Source of the DNA: CADEER01 sp965216585
Lineage (GTDB): Bacteria > Desulfobacterota > Binatia > HRBIN30 > CADEER01
NCBI GenBank assembly: GCA_965216585.1
Contig: CBDCGC010000003.1
Coordinates: forward strand, 3,038,001-3,102,000
DNA length: 64,000 bases
Reading direction: 5' to 3'
Below the pieces are notes generated by a model. The model made no database searches, had not been told where the DNA came from, and saw only the letters and a list, made by a program, of their open reading frames with translations. A program made the translations under genes and the position numbers. This document shows, piece by piece, positions 25,041 through 33,829 of the stretch. Numbering within the stretch: the first letter of the stretch is position 1; each line of letters opens with the position of its first letter.

Positions 25041-26564
25041 TCAATGCGCCCGCTCCAGGGATCGCCACAGGCCGGCATCGGTGTCGTAGCCGAGGACGGC
25101 GCGGGCGGCGAGCACGCCGGAGGTGACGACACCGTAGATTCCACCGCCCGGTTGTGTCCAATGACCGGCTAGGTGCAGGCCGGGGATGGGCGTCGTTGCC
25201 GCCGGTCGGCCCGGGCCGATTTGCGACGGCGTGAGCTCCCAGCCGTAGAGTGCGCCGTCGCTGTTGTGTGTGTAGCGGTGCATCGTCGTTGGCGTACCGA
25301 CCTCGATCACTTTCAAATGCGAAGAGAGGTCGGCGATGCGCCCGTCCAACGCGCGCAAGATTCGCTCGCGGTGCGCCGCCTTGGCAGCGCGCCAATCCGA
25401 CTCGGCGGCGTGCGCGACGAGCGTAGTGTAGACGATCAGCGATTCGCCCGGTGGCGCGAGGTCGGGGTCGAGGAGGGTGGGAACGGTGACCGTAAACCAG
25501 GTCGGTGTGCCCGCCGTACTGGCGCTGAAGGCGTCTTCGTGGTCCCACGAGTCGTAGTAGAACGTCTCGTGTACGTCGGCGATCGACGAAGAGGGCAGGT
25601 CGCAGGCGATGTAGGCGACCAGGGCAGATACGGATGGTCGCAAGCGGCCGAAGGCGCGCGTGTAGCGGGTCGGTAGTCGCTCGCGGCCGACCAGCTTCTC
25701 CACCGTTTGCCGGGCGTCGGCGTTCGAGATGACGCAGCGCGACTCGATGCGCTCGCCGCCTTCCAGTTGAACGGCGCGTACGCCATCCGAGTCGATGTCG
25801 ATGCGCTCGACGCTCTGTTTCAGTCGAACCTCACCACCGGCGTTGCGAACGGTGTCGGCGAGTGCGTTGGCGAGCACTTGAAACGTTCCTTTGCAGTAGT
25901 AGGCACCGTCTTCGATGTAGCTCATCAACATCGCCGCCCAGTAGAGAAACGACAGTTGCGCCGGCGGCAGTCCGAGATAGGGCCACAACGTCGTCATCGC
26001 CGCCCTCGCCTTGGCGTCGGCGACGTGCTCGCCGATGGCGTCGGCGACGGTGGCGCGGCGGTAGCGATGAATGGACTCGAGCGCGCTCGGTGTCGCCCTC
26101 TCGCCTTCGAGAAGCTGCTGCGTCTGCCGGCGCAGTGTCGAGCACTGGCGGAGAAAGGAATCGATGCCGCGCGCCTCGTGCGGAAACGCCTCTTGGTAGG
26201 TTTGCGTAAACGCCGCCAGCCCGGTCGGCGCGGCCAACGAGAAGCCGGGAAGGTTGACTCGGTAACACGGGCTCACCGGCAGCATTTCGCAGCTCTGGCG
26301 CGCACCGACGACCCGTAGCAATCGGTCGAGCAAGCCGCCTTCGCCGCCGCCGCCGACGAGATGAACCGCCGCGTCGAAGTGGTATTGGCCGCGGCGAAAC
26401 GAATGGGCATAGCCGCCGACGCGATCGTGTCGCTCGATCGCCAGCACGCGCTGACCGGCACGCGCCAGGATCGCTGCCGCCGTCAAACCGCCGATACCAG
26501 TGCCGACGACGATGGTGTCGTACGGCTGGTCTGCGGCTCTCGCGGGCGCCCGTGACTCAGCCAT
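25041..26564 (-). CDS. CrtI/retinol-saturase-like FAD oxidoreductase
   Basis: 507 residues from the ATG at 26564 (a GTG nine bases earlier is possible). The N-terminal dinucleotide fold reads TIVVGTGIGGLTAAAILARAG, then HDRVGGYAHSF, the arrangement in carotenoid desaturases, CrtISO and all-trans-retinol 13,14-reductase-type enzymes. RCVISNADARQTVEKL and the C-terminal PIPGLHLAGHWTQPGGGIYG (FAD-binding end) complete the family. It would desaturate, isomerise or reduce a polyene or other hydrophobic substrate. It lies between the halogenase-like and AhpD-like genes on one strand with gaps of 49-71 bp, so the three form a probable operon. Confidence 0.85.
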   Translation of the reverse strand: MAESRAPARAADQPYDTIVVGTGIGGLTAAAILARAGQRVLAIERHDRVGGYAHSFRRGQYHFDAAVHLVGGGGEGGLLDRLLRVVGARQSCEMLPVSPCYRVNLPGFSLAAPTGLAAFTQTYQEAFPHEARGIDSFLRQCSTLRRQTQQLLEGERATPSALESIHRYRRATVADAIGEHVADAKARAAMTTLWPYLGLPPAQLSFLYWAAMLMSYIEDGAYYCKGTFQVLANALADTVRNAGGEVRLKQSVERIDIDSDGVRAVQLEGGERIESRCVISNADARQTVEKLVGRERLPTRYTRAFGRLRPSVSALVAYIACDLPSSSIADVHETFYYDSWDHEDAFSASTAGTPTWFTVTVPTLLDPDLAPPGESLIVYTTLVAHAAESDWRAAKAAHRERILRALDGRIADLSSHLKVIEVGTPTTMHRYTHNSDGALYGWELTPSQIGPGRPAATTPIPGLHLAGHWTQPGGGIYGVVTSGVLAARAVLGYDTDAGLWRSLERAH

Positions 26565-26635
26565 TGCCGGCACCGGCGCTCATCGCTGACGCCGCGGTAA
26601 CCTGCGGTGGATGACCGGCTTCGCCGCTGTCGCCA

Positions 26636-27907
26636 TCAGCGGATCCGCAACTCGTCCGGGTCCTGGCCGTACAGGCCGTGGTCCGCCATGAAGCGGACCA
26701 ACCAGGAGCTGTAGCGGTTGGTGACGTCGTCGCCGGTGAAGATGCGCGGCATGTGTTTGCGGAAGTGGAAGTCCATGATGCGCCCCCAGAACTTCTGGCG
26801 CACGTGCTCGCCGACTTTGAAGAGGGTCAGCAATCGGCCGTTGTAGTAGCGGTCGATGACCTCGTGCCAGGCATCGAGGTTCTCTTTGACATAGGAGTCG
26901 TATTCCTCCAGCGCCGCCGGGGTGCCGCTCTCGATGGCACCGGCGAGAGAGCGGGCGCTTTGAAACGCGAGGAGGACGCCGCTGGAAAAGACGGGGTCGA
27001 CGAAACCGAAGGCGTCGCCGACGAGAGCCCAGTTGGTGCCGAAGCCGCGGGTCACCCGCGCTTGGTAGTTCGAGTAGCGCATCACCGGCGAGATGCGGCG
27101 CCCGCCTCGCGACCACTCGCGCATGGTTGGGTCTTCTTTCATGAAGTTGTCGAACTGCTCTTCGGCCGTCTCGCCGTATTCGCGGATGCGCTGGCTGTCG
27201 ATGATGAAGCCGACCGATACTCGCCCGGGTAGGGGGATCCGCCAACTCCAGCCGTGACTCAACCTATCGGTGTGGACGTTGGTCGCCACTTCGACTTCGA
27301 CGCCTTGCATGTGGGCGTGCAGAGCGGTGTCCTTGCGGCTGCCGGCCTTGACCGGCAGGTCGAGCATCTTGGGAATTCCTCTGCCGCGTCCCATCGCATC
27401 GATGATCCACTCGGGTTGCCGCCCCTTGAAGGTCTCGCTGCCGGCGGCGAGGGTGTCGGCACTGAGTCGCATGCACCGGCCGCTGTCGTCGGCCTCGATC
27501 CGTCCCTTTGTCTCGATGATCACGGCGCCGGCCCTGGCGGCGGTTTGCCGCAGCGTCGCGTCGAAGCGATCGCGCGGTACGTTGTACGAGTAGGTGGGGC
27601 TGTTGCCGCCGCGCACCTGATCGAACCAGATATCGAGGTGGTAGTTCTGGTCGTAGACGAAGGTCGCGCCGCCCTTCCAGGTGCCGTACGACGCCACCTC
27701 GTCCTCGATGCCGAGATCGCGGAGAAAGGGGACGACGGCGGGAACCAGCGATTCGCCGACGACCAGCGGCGGTCGCTTGCCATCGGCGTAGAGCACGGTA
27801 TCGATGCCCTTGCGGGCCAGGTAGGCGGCAGTCGCCGACCCGGCGGGTCCGCCGCCGAGGATGGCGACGCGTTTCTTTCCATCGTCGTGCATGGTCGGCC
27901 CGAGCAT
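26636..27907 (-). CDS. Flavin-dependent halogenase-like monooxygenase
   Basis: 423 residues (an ATG at 27892 is an alternative). The FAD site GGGPAGSATAAYLARKG and VGESLVPAVV match the tryptophan-halogenase superfamily. Two halogenase signatures are present: WSWRIP (WxWxIP, thought to block ordinary monooxygenation) and FVDPVFSSG (FxxPxxSxG). The lysine of TWKGGATF is where halogenases have the catalytic lysine that guides hypohalous acid. Related geranylgeranyl-reductase-type enzymes lack WxWxIP. The divergent neighbour is a free-standing carrier protein, so a carrier-tethered substrate is plausible. Activity is inferred from motifs only. Confidence 0.78.
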   Translation of the reverse strand: MLGPTMHDDGKKRVAILGGGPAGSATAAYLARKGIDTVLYADGKRPPLVVGESLVPAVVPFLRDLGIEDEVASYGTWKGGATFVYDQNYHLDIWFDQVRGGNSPTYSYNVPRDRFDATLRQTAARAGAVIIETKGRIEADDSGRCMRLSADTLAAGSETFKGRQPEWIIDAMGRGRGIPKMLDLPVKAGSRKDTALHAHMQGVEVEVATNVHTDRLSHGWSWRIPLPGRVSVGFIIDSQRIREYGETAEEQFDNFMKEDPTMREWSRGGRRISPVMRYSNYQARVTRGFGTNWALVGDAFGFVDPVFSSGVLLAFQSARSLAGAIESGTPAALEEYDSYVKENLDAWHEVIDRYYNGRLLTLFKVGEHVRQKFWGRIMDFHFRKHMPRIFTGDDVTNRYSSWLVRFMADHGLYGQDPDELRIR

Positions 27908-27998
27908 AGATCACGGCCAAAGACTGTCAATCGCGTCCGCCTGGCGGGGAGTTGCATGCGGCGGTGATCACTGGTTGAACGCCCATCAGACGATCGCA

Positions 27999-28256
27999 AT
28001 GGAATGGACGTTGGAAAAAGTGACCGCTTACATCTGCGAGGTATTGCGCACCGATCTGTTGTCGGTCGACGATTCGTTCACCGCCGATAGCGATCTGGTG
28101 GCTGCCGGCCTCGACTCGATGGCGGTGACTCAGCTCATGTTGGCGATCGAGGAATCGACTGGCGTCTGGATTGACGAGAGCCTTCTCACTCCTGAAAATC
28201 TCGCCTCGGCTCGCGCCCTTGCCGAGTGTGTGCATGCCCAGCTCGCAAGCTCCTGA
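27999..28256 (+). CDS. Stand-alone acyl/peptidyl carrier protein
   Basis: 85 residues. The phosphopantetheine-attachment motif is LVAAGLDSMAVTQLML, with S40 as the modified serine, in a four-helix carrier fold with acidic helix II. It is too divergent from AcpP to be the housekeeping carrier, and its neighbours point to specialised biosynthesis. It begins a five-gene run and its end overlaps the condensation-like gene by 23 bp. Only 91 bp separate it from the divergent halogenase-like gene, so regulation is probably shared. Confidence 0.88.
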   Translation: MEWTLEKVTAYICEVLRTDLLSVDDSFTADSDLVAAGLDSMAVTQLMLAIEESTGVWIDESLLTPENLASARALAECVHAQLASS

Positions 28257-29556
28257 AACCATCCCGCTGACCGGCGCCGACTGTATGCTGCGCGCCTTCG
28301 ATCGCGAGGTGGCGCGCTGGCACGGTGCCAGCCATGCTTCCCAATTGGTGTTGCGGTTGGGGCCGGGTCTGGATGCCGGCAGGTTGCGCGAGCTGATTCG
28401 CCAAACCGCGCAAAGCGCGCCGATCGTGCGCGCATCGATTCGCCGGCCGGCGTTCGCCGCGCCGGTCTACGATCTGACGCGACTGGGTCCGCTGCCGCCG
28501 CTGCGCCTGCACGACCTGGGACCTCCTCCGCCCGAGCCGCCGCCGCTGTTGGCCGAGGCGATGAACGAGCGCTTCGATGGCCGGCGTGGCGAGGTTCTGC
28601 GTTTCGATCTGGCGCGCTACGACGACGGCTCGTCAGATCTGGCACTGACCTGGTTGCACATGCTTCTCGACGGCAACGGCAGCGAGCGCCTGGTGCGCGC
28701 CATGGCCGAGTGCGCGGCCGGCTGCGCCGGTGCCGTCGCGCCGGACGCCGGCGAGGTGGCGCCAAGCGAGCTGAGCTTTCGCCAACGCGGCGAGCGAGCG
28801 CGCCAGTGGCAGGCGTTTCTCTCCGGCTTTGCCGAGCGTCCTCCGCGCTCACCGGCCGGCCCGCTGCGCCGCTGGCCGCAAAGACTGTGCTATCGCGTTG
28901 CAACCCTGAGCGCCGGCGAAACGGCGCGGATCGAAGCTCGGGCCAGGGAAAAGGCGGGCTTCCTCACTCCGGTGATCTACTACATGGCGGCAGTCATCCG
29001 CGCCCACCACCGGTTGTTCGAGGCGCGCGGTGCGGTGCCGCCCAGCTATGTGTTGCCGCTGCCGGTCAACGTGCGACCGAAAGGGCAGGGCGGTGCGATC
29101 TTTCGCACTCATGTGTCGATGGTGTGGTTCCAAGTGTCGCGCGAGACGGCGGACGATTTCGACCTTGTCCTCGAGGACCTCAAGGTGCAGCGCCGCGAGG
29201 CGGTGCGCCGCGGTCTCGTCGAAGCGGGTGCCTGCGCCATCGAATTTGCCCGCTACGTTCCCGCTTCGCTCTTTGCCCGCATGGTGCGGCGCACGCTCGG
29301 CGGCGAGATCTGCTCGTTCTTCTTTGCCTATACCGGCGAGTTCCTCGCCGGCGCCGAAGACTTTCTCGGTGCCGAGGTGCGCAACGGCTTTCACGCGCCG
29401 GCGGTGCCGCCGTCGCCGGGAAGTTGCGCCGCCCTCAGCATCCACCGCGGCCGCCTCAACTTGACGCACGTGTACCAGGCCGGTGCGCTGGCTCCGGGCG
29501 AAGTGGAGAGCTTCGCCGATCACCTGCGCCGAGAGCTCTTGGGATCGCCCGAGTAG
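28234..29556 (+). CDS. Condensation-domain-type acyltransferase (CAT superfamily)
   Basis: 440 residues from the ATG at 28234, inside the carrier gene's end. H142-MLLD-G147 within LTWLHMLLDGNGSERLVRAM is the HxxxDG active-site motif of chloramphenicol-acetyltransferase-like enzymes: NRPS condensation domains, Pap acyltransferases and wax ester synthases. A later SYVLPLPVNVRPKGQGGAIF matches the second conserved block of this fold. It could move the acyl group from the neighbouring carrier onto an alcohol or amine. No wax-synthase extension is seen. Overlap with the carrier gene implies equimolar translation. Confidence 0.75.
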   Translation: MPSSQAPETIPLTGADCMLRAFDREVARWHGASHASQLVLRLGPGLDAGRLRELIRQTAQSAPIVRASIRRPAFAAPVYDLTRLGPLPPLRLHDLGPPPPEPPPLLAEAMNERFDGRRGEVLRFDLARYDDGSSDLALTWLHMLLDGNGSERLVRAMAECAAGCAGAVAPDAGEVAPSELSFRQRGERARQWQAFLSGFAERPPRSPAGPLRRWPQRLCYRVATLSAGETARIEARAREKAGFLTPVIYYMAAVIRAHHRLFEARGAVPPSYVLPLPVNVRPKGQGGAIFRTHVSMVWFQVSRETADDFDLVLEDLKVQRREAVRRGLVEAGACAIEFARYVPASLFARMVRRTLGGEICSFFFAYTGEFLAGAEDFLGAEVRNGFHAPAVPPSPGSCAALSIHRGRLNLTHVYQAGALAPGEVESFADHLRRELLGSPE

Positions 29557-29570
29557 AACAGGTTAGCGAC

Positions 29571-30854
29571 GTGGCTGAATCGGAATGCGATGTCTGTGTC
29601 GTCGGCGGTGGCCCAGCCGGCATCGCCGCCGCCGTGTCGGCCGCCGAAGCGGGCGCGCGGACCGTCCTGATCGAGCGCAGTGACGTGCTCGGCGGCAACG
29701 CCGGCAATGCGCTCGTTCACACGATCTGCGGACTTTATGGCAATGATCGGGACACCGCCGAGTATGTCCAACAGGGCTTTGCCCGCCGCTTTGCCGGCCT
29801 CCTGCTCGACGCGGCGGCGGCGCGGCGAGCCGAGAGAGCCGGCCGGGTTTGGGTGTTGCCGACCTTTCCGCATCGTTTGGCCGAGGTCGCCCGGTCGTTG
29901 TGCGAGTCGACCGAGCGTCTTTCGCTGCGCCCCGCTTGTGAGGTGCGCGAGGCGACGGCCGGTGGTGACGGTTTTCGCATCGAGTGCGACGAACGGGGCG
30001 GCGACGCCATCGTCCGCGCTGGCGTCGCCATCGACGCCAGCGGCGATGCATCTCTGGCCCATGCGCTCGGCGCAACGTGCTGGATGGAAGAGCCGTCACG
30101 CCTGCAGAATCCGTCGCTGATCATTCGCGTGCGCGGTGTCGAGGCGAGCGAGACGGCGGGGTTTGCCCGCCTGCGTCTGTCGCATGCCATTGCGCGCGCC
30201 GCGATCGAGGAGAAGATCGAGGCGTCGGCCGGCTCGATCCTGGTGCGACCGGGACCGCGGACTGGTGAGGCCTATCTGACGCTCAACATCGTTCGCCGCC
30301 CCGGCGCGAGCTACGCACCACTCGACCCGCATTGGCTGGCGGCGGCGCGGGCTCGAGCCCTCGACGACGCCCAGGAGGTGGTCGACTTCCTGCGAGCAAC
30401 GCGGCCGGGCTTTGCCGCGTGCGAAATCGTCGAGCGACCGCGCCGCGTCGGAGTGCGCGAAACGCGTCGCGTCGCCGGTGTCGAGGTCGTCGAGGCGGTC
30501 GACATCAGCGGCGGCCGCCGGCGCGACGATGAAGTGTGTCTGTCGGCCTGGCCGATCGAGATCTGGGACGACCACCTCGGTGCGCGTTTCACCTATCCAG
30601 CCGGCCCCAGCTCGGTGCCACTCGGGGCGCTGGTCTCGCGCTCGCACGATCGACTCGGCATGGCCGGGCGCTGCATCTCCGCCTCGCACGAGGCACTTGG
30701 TGCGCTGCGGGTCATTGGCACCGCCCTGGCCAGCGGCGAGGCGGTTGGCACGGCGGCGGCCATGGCGGCGGCTGGCGGATCGAGTCTCCGCGCGCTGGCG
30801 GCGAGTCGTGTGCGCGAGCAGATGGTTGCATCCAACCGCAACCGCCACGCGTAG
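29571..30854 (+). CDS. FAD-dependent oxidoreductase (FAD_oxidored type)
   Basis: 427 residues from the GTG at 29571, 14 bp after the condensation-like gene. The Rossmann motif DVCVVGGGPAGIAAAVSAAE is followed by VLGGNAGNALVHTICGLYG, the usual start of the FAD-dependent family related to fumarate reductase and GidA-like proteins. It ends with a second FAD contact (GMAGRCISASHEALGALRVI). It probably oxidises or reduces the carrier-bound or released product. Base use is the same as the flanking genes. Longer upstream frames run antisense or out of phase through the previous gene and are not real. Confidence 0.8.
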   Translation: MAESECDVCVVGGGPAGIAAAVSAAEAGARTVLIERSDVLGGNAGNALVHTICGLYGNDRDTAEYVQQGFARRFAGLLLDAAAARRAERAGRVWVLPTFPHRLAEVARSLCESTERLSLRPACEVREATAGGDGFRIECDERGGDAIVRAGVAIDASGDASLAHALGATCWMEEPSRLQNPSLIIRVRGVEASETAGFARLRLSHAIARAAIEEKIEASAGSILVRPGPRTGEAYLTLNIVRRPGASYAPLDPHWLAAARARALDDAQEVVDFLRATRPGFAACEIVERPRRVGVRETRRVAGVEVVEAVDISGGRRRDDEVCLSAWPIEIWDDHLGARFTYPAGPSSVPLGALVSRSHDRLGMAGRCISASHEALGALRVIGTALASGEAVGTAAAMAAAGGSSLRALAASRVREQMVASNRNRHA

Positions 30855-30916
30855 GGAAGTTGATGGAGGGCGAACGAACGTGCTTCACAGAAGAATCGTT
30901 TGAAAGGAGTGTTCAG

Positions 30917-31972
30917 ATGAACGAAGCGAAGGCGGAGGCGTTTGCCAATCGCTTGGCCGGCGCGATCAACGAGGCGTCGGTCGTCATGATGACTTCGATT
31001 GGTCACCGAACCGGGCTCTTCGACGCGATGGAGAACGCCGGGGCGTTGACCTCGAGCGATCTCGCGACCAAGGCCGGGCTCAACGAGCGTTATGTGCGCG
31101 AGTGGCTCGGTGCGATGGCGAGCGGTGGCGTCGTCGACCACGACGAGACGAAGATGACGTTCACCTTGCCGAGCGAGCACGCTGCGTCGCTGACGCGCGC
31201 GGCGGCGCCGGCCAACATCGCCGTCACCGCTCAGTGGGTACCGTTGCTGGCCGCGGTGGAAGACGAGGTCGTCGAGTGTTTTTTCAAAGGCGGCGGCGTT
31301 CCCTACTCTTCGTACCCGCGCTTTCACGAAGTGATGGCGGAAGAGAGCGATCAAACCGTCGGTGCGATGCTCGTCGGCACCATCTTGCCGGTGGTGGACG
31401 GACTGCCAGAGAAACTGGCGTCGGGCATCGAGGTGATGGACATTGGCTGCGGCAGTGGCCGGGCGCTCAACTTGATGGCCGAGACCTTCCCCGCGAGTCG
31501 GTTCAGCGGCTACGACTTTTCGGCCGAGGGCGTTGCGCGAGCGAACGAAGACGCGCAATCGCGTGGCTTGTCGAACGCCAGCTTCGAGGTGATCGACGCC
31601 GCCGAGGTGAGCGACCGCGAACGCTTCGATCTGGTGACGGCGTTCGACGCGATTCACGACCAGATCAAGCCGCGCGCCGTGTTGGCCAACATCCACCGCG
31701 CCCTGCGCCCGGGTGGGACGTTCCTGATGCAAGACATCGGCATGTCGAGCCGCGTTCACGAAAACCGCGATCACGTTTTCGGCCCCTTTCTCTACACGAT
31801 CTCGTGCATGCACTGCATGACCGTATCGCTGTCGGCCGGCGGCGAGGGCCTGGGCGCCGCTTGGGGCGAGCACAAAGCGCGCGAGCTGTTGGCCGAGGCG
31901 GGATTCGCCGAGGTCGAGGTCAAGACGCTGCCGCACGATCCGCTGAACTACTACTACGTGTGTGACCGATAG
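30917..31972 (+). CDS. Class I SAM-dependent methyltransferase with N-terminal winged helix
   Basis: 351 residues. The ATG at 30917 has AAGGAG seven bases upstream, the best ribosome site of this run. The N-terminal 100 residues form a winged-helix dimerisation domain as in O-methyltransferases (SSDLATKAGLNERYVREWLG). The SAM-binding motif I is EVMDIGCGSGRALNL, with FSGYDFS (motif II), VTAFDAIHD and RPGGTFLMQDIG. Members methylate small molecules, often phenols or acids; the acceptor here is unknown. It lies between the FAD oxidoreductase and the ligase. Confidence 0.85.
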   Translation: MNEAKAEAFANRLAGAINEASVVMMTSIGHRTGLFDAMENAGALTSSDLATKAGLNERYVREWLGAMASGGVVDHDETKMTFTLPSEHAASLTRAAAPANIAVTAQWVPLLAAVEDEVVECFFKGGGVPYSSYPRFHEVMAEESDQTVGAMLVGTILPVVDGLPEKLASGIEVMDIGCGSGRALNLMAETFPASRFSGYDFSAEGVARANEDAQSRGLSNASFEVIDAAEVSDRERFDLVTAFDAIHDQIKPRAVLANIHRALRPGGTFLMQDIGMSSRVHENRDHVFGPFLYTISCMHCMTVSLSAGGEGLGAAWGEHKARELLAEAGFAEVEVKTLPHDPLNYYYVCDR

Positions 31973-32009
31973 GGTTCGCTCGATGGCGTTGCCACGGAGA
32001 CCCGACGTC

Positions 32010-32033
32010 CCCCCTCCTTACCTAAGGAGGGGG
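32010..32033. repeat. Palindromic element with embedded Shine-Dalgarno sequence
   Basis: An 11-bp perfect inverted repeat (ccccctcctta / taaggaggggg) with a 2-bp spacer, 38 bp after the methyltransferase stop and 28 bp before the ligase start. No T-tract follows, so it is not an ordinary terminator. It resembles a dispersed palindrome and would sequester an AAGGAGG in the mRNA. Confidence 0.6.
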
Positions 32034-32060
32034 CCGGGGGGTGGTCGCACCCGACCCGTC

Positions 32061-33476
32061 GTGAACGTCCTCGACGACATCCGCGCCCGCGCGGCGGAGG
32101 ATCCGCGGCATCCAGCCATCGCCAGCGCCCGGGGCGCCGCGGCGGAGATCGACTCCACGACCTACGCCGAGCTCGTCGCGTCGGTCGACGCGCAGGCGGC
32201 GATCTTGCGTTTGCAATTGCGCCAACCCGCTTTGCGCGTCGGCCTCATCGCACCTCAAGGCCGTGGGTTCATCGAGTCGGCGCTGGCGATCATGGCGGCG
32301 GATGCCTGCATGGTGCCGATTGCCGCCGACCAGAGCGAGAGCGCGTTGCGTGCGTTCTTCGAACGAGCCGGTTTGAACGCGGTGGTGCGGCTCACCGGCG
32401 ATGAGCTGCAGGTCGAGACGCTGGCGCCACCCGGCGAGCGCTACGACGACTTCGCGGCGATCGACCCGGCGTATGTGCGTTTTACCTCGGGGACGACGAG
32501 CGAGCGCAAGGGCGTCGTCATCTCACACGCGCGCATCGTCGAGCGGCTCGACGCCGCCAACCGCGGGATGCAGATCAGCGCCGCTGACCGCGTCATGTGG
32601 CTGTTGCCGATGGCGCATCACTTCGTCGTGTCGATCCTCCTCTACCTGCGCAACGGCGCGACTATCCTGCTGCCCGGGGGGTCATTGGCGCGTTCGGTTC
32701 TCGACCTCGCAGCGCGTACCCGGCCGACGGTGTTCTACGCCTCGCCCTATTACTACCGCCTTCTCGGCAAAGACGCGTCGGCCACGCCGCTCGACTCACT
32801 GCGCCTCGCGGTGTCGACCGCCGAGGGCTTGCCGGCGGCCACCGCGCAGCGCTTTGCCGAGCGCTTTGGCCACCCGCTGGTGCAGGCCCTGGGCATCATC
32901 GAAGTCGGTTTGCCGGTGATGAACCGCAACCCCGATAAGGCGGCGGCGTTGGGCAAGCCGTTGCCCGATTACGAAGTGTGGCTGCGCGGAGAAGATGGAG
33001 AAGCGGTCGCCGCAAGCACGTCGCCAGAGCGTACGGGGGAAGTCTGCATACGCGGTCCGGGGATGTTTGACGCCTATATCCACCCGTGGACGCCGAGCGC
33101 GGCGATTCTCGAGCCCGACGGATTTCGCACCGGCGATCAGGGTTGGTTCGACGAGGACGGCGACCTCCACCTGGCCGGTCGGCGCGCCAATCGCATCAAC
33201 ATGGCGGGGATGAAGTTCTTCGCCGAGGAAGTAGAGGCCGTCCTCGAGCGCCACCCGGCGGTGGAGCACTCGCGCGTCTACGCCCGCGAGCACGCGCACC
33301 TCGGCCAGATACCGGTGGCCGAGATCGTCGTCACCACCGGCTGTGAACCACCGAGCCCGCGCGAGCTCACGGCGGCGTGCCGGGAGCTGCTGCCGAGCTA
33401 CAAAGTGCCGCGCCGCTTCGACGTGGTCGACGCGCTGGAGATGACGCCTACTGGCAAGGTGCGCCGTTACACGTGA
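32061..33476 (+). CDS. AMP-forming acyl-CoA/acyl-carrier ligase
   Basis: 471 residues from the GTG at 32061; an ATG at 31983 is in frame but would translate the palindrome. ANL-superfamily motifs are present: the P-loop-like VRFTSGTTSERKGVVISH (A3), the acyl-pocket region, ALGIIEVG (A5 position), FRTGDQGWFDEDG (A7), GRRANRINMAGMKFFAEEVE (A8) and the C-terminal catalytic Lys in TPTGKVRR (A10). It would activate a carboxylic acid as acyl-AMP and load it on CoA or on the carrier protein at 27999. It is the last gene of the carrier operon, and a repeat array follows at once. Confidence 0.85.
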   Translation: MNVLDDIRARAAEDPRHPAIASARGAAAEIDSTTYAELVASVDAQAAILRLQLRQPALRVGLIAPQGRGFIESALAIMAADACMVPIAADQSESALRAFFERAGLNAVVRLTGDELQVETLAPPGERYDDFAAIDPAYVRFTSGTTSERKGVVISHARIVERLDAANRGMQISAADRVMWLLPMAHHFVVSILLYLRNGATILLPGGSLARSVLDLAARTRPTVFYASPYYYRLLGKDASATPLDSLRLAVSTAEGLPAATAQRFAERFGHPLVQALGIIEVGLPVMNRNPDKAAALGKPLPDYEVWLRGEDGEAVAASTSPERTGEVCIRGPGMFDAYIHPWTPSAAILEPDGFRTGDQGWFDEDGDLHLAGRRANRINMAGMKFFAEEVEAVLERHPAVEHSRVYAREHAHLGQIPVAEIVVTTGCEPPSPRELTAACRELLPSYKVPRRFDVVDALEMTPTGKVRRYT

Positions 33477-33702
33477 ACCACGGAGAAGAACGACAACCAC
33501 GGAGGTCCACGGAGAAAAACTTCAACCACGGAGGTCCACGGAGAAAAACTTCAACCACGGAGGTTCACGGAGGTCCACGGAGAAAAACTTCAACCACGGA
33601 GGTCCACGGAGAAAAACTTCAACCACGGAGGTTCACGGAGGTCCACGGAGAAAAACTTCAACCACGGAGGTCCATGGAGGTCCACGGAGAAGAACGACAA
33701 CC
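33477..33702 (+). repeat. accacggaggtccacggag-type repeat array
   Basis: About nine short units of aaccacggaggtYcacgg with agaaaaacttc linkers, in tandem or as doubled ggaggttcacggaggtccacgg forms. The core is shared with the 18991 array. The segment 33703-33829 holds no further structure or gene. Confidence 0.85.
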
Positions 33703-33829
33703 ATTTCCGTCTGAATGATACCTCCCGTGGTGATGTCGAGTGGGGCTCGGTTGGGGGTAAGGGCCTTGTTGTTGACGGAGTGTGCCGCCCTGGGCCAGAG
33801 TCGGTGGTTGAATTGGCGGGGGATAGCGA

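Noticed and set aside
32010..32033. Rho-independent terminator after the methyltransferase gene
   Set aside because: The hairpin has no T-tract on either strand and the ligase continues the operon.
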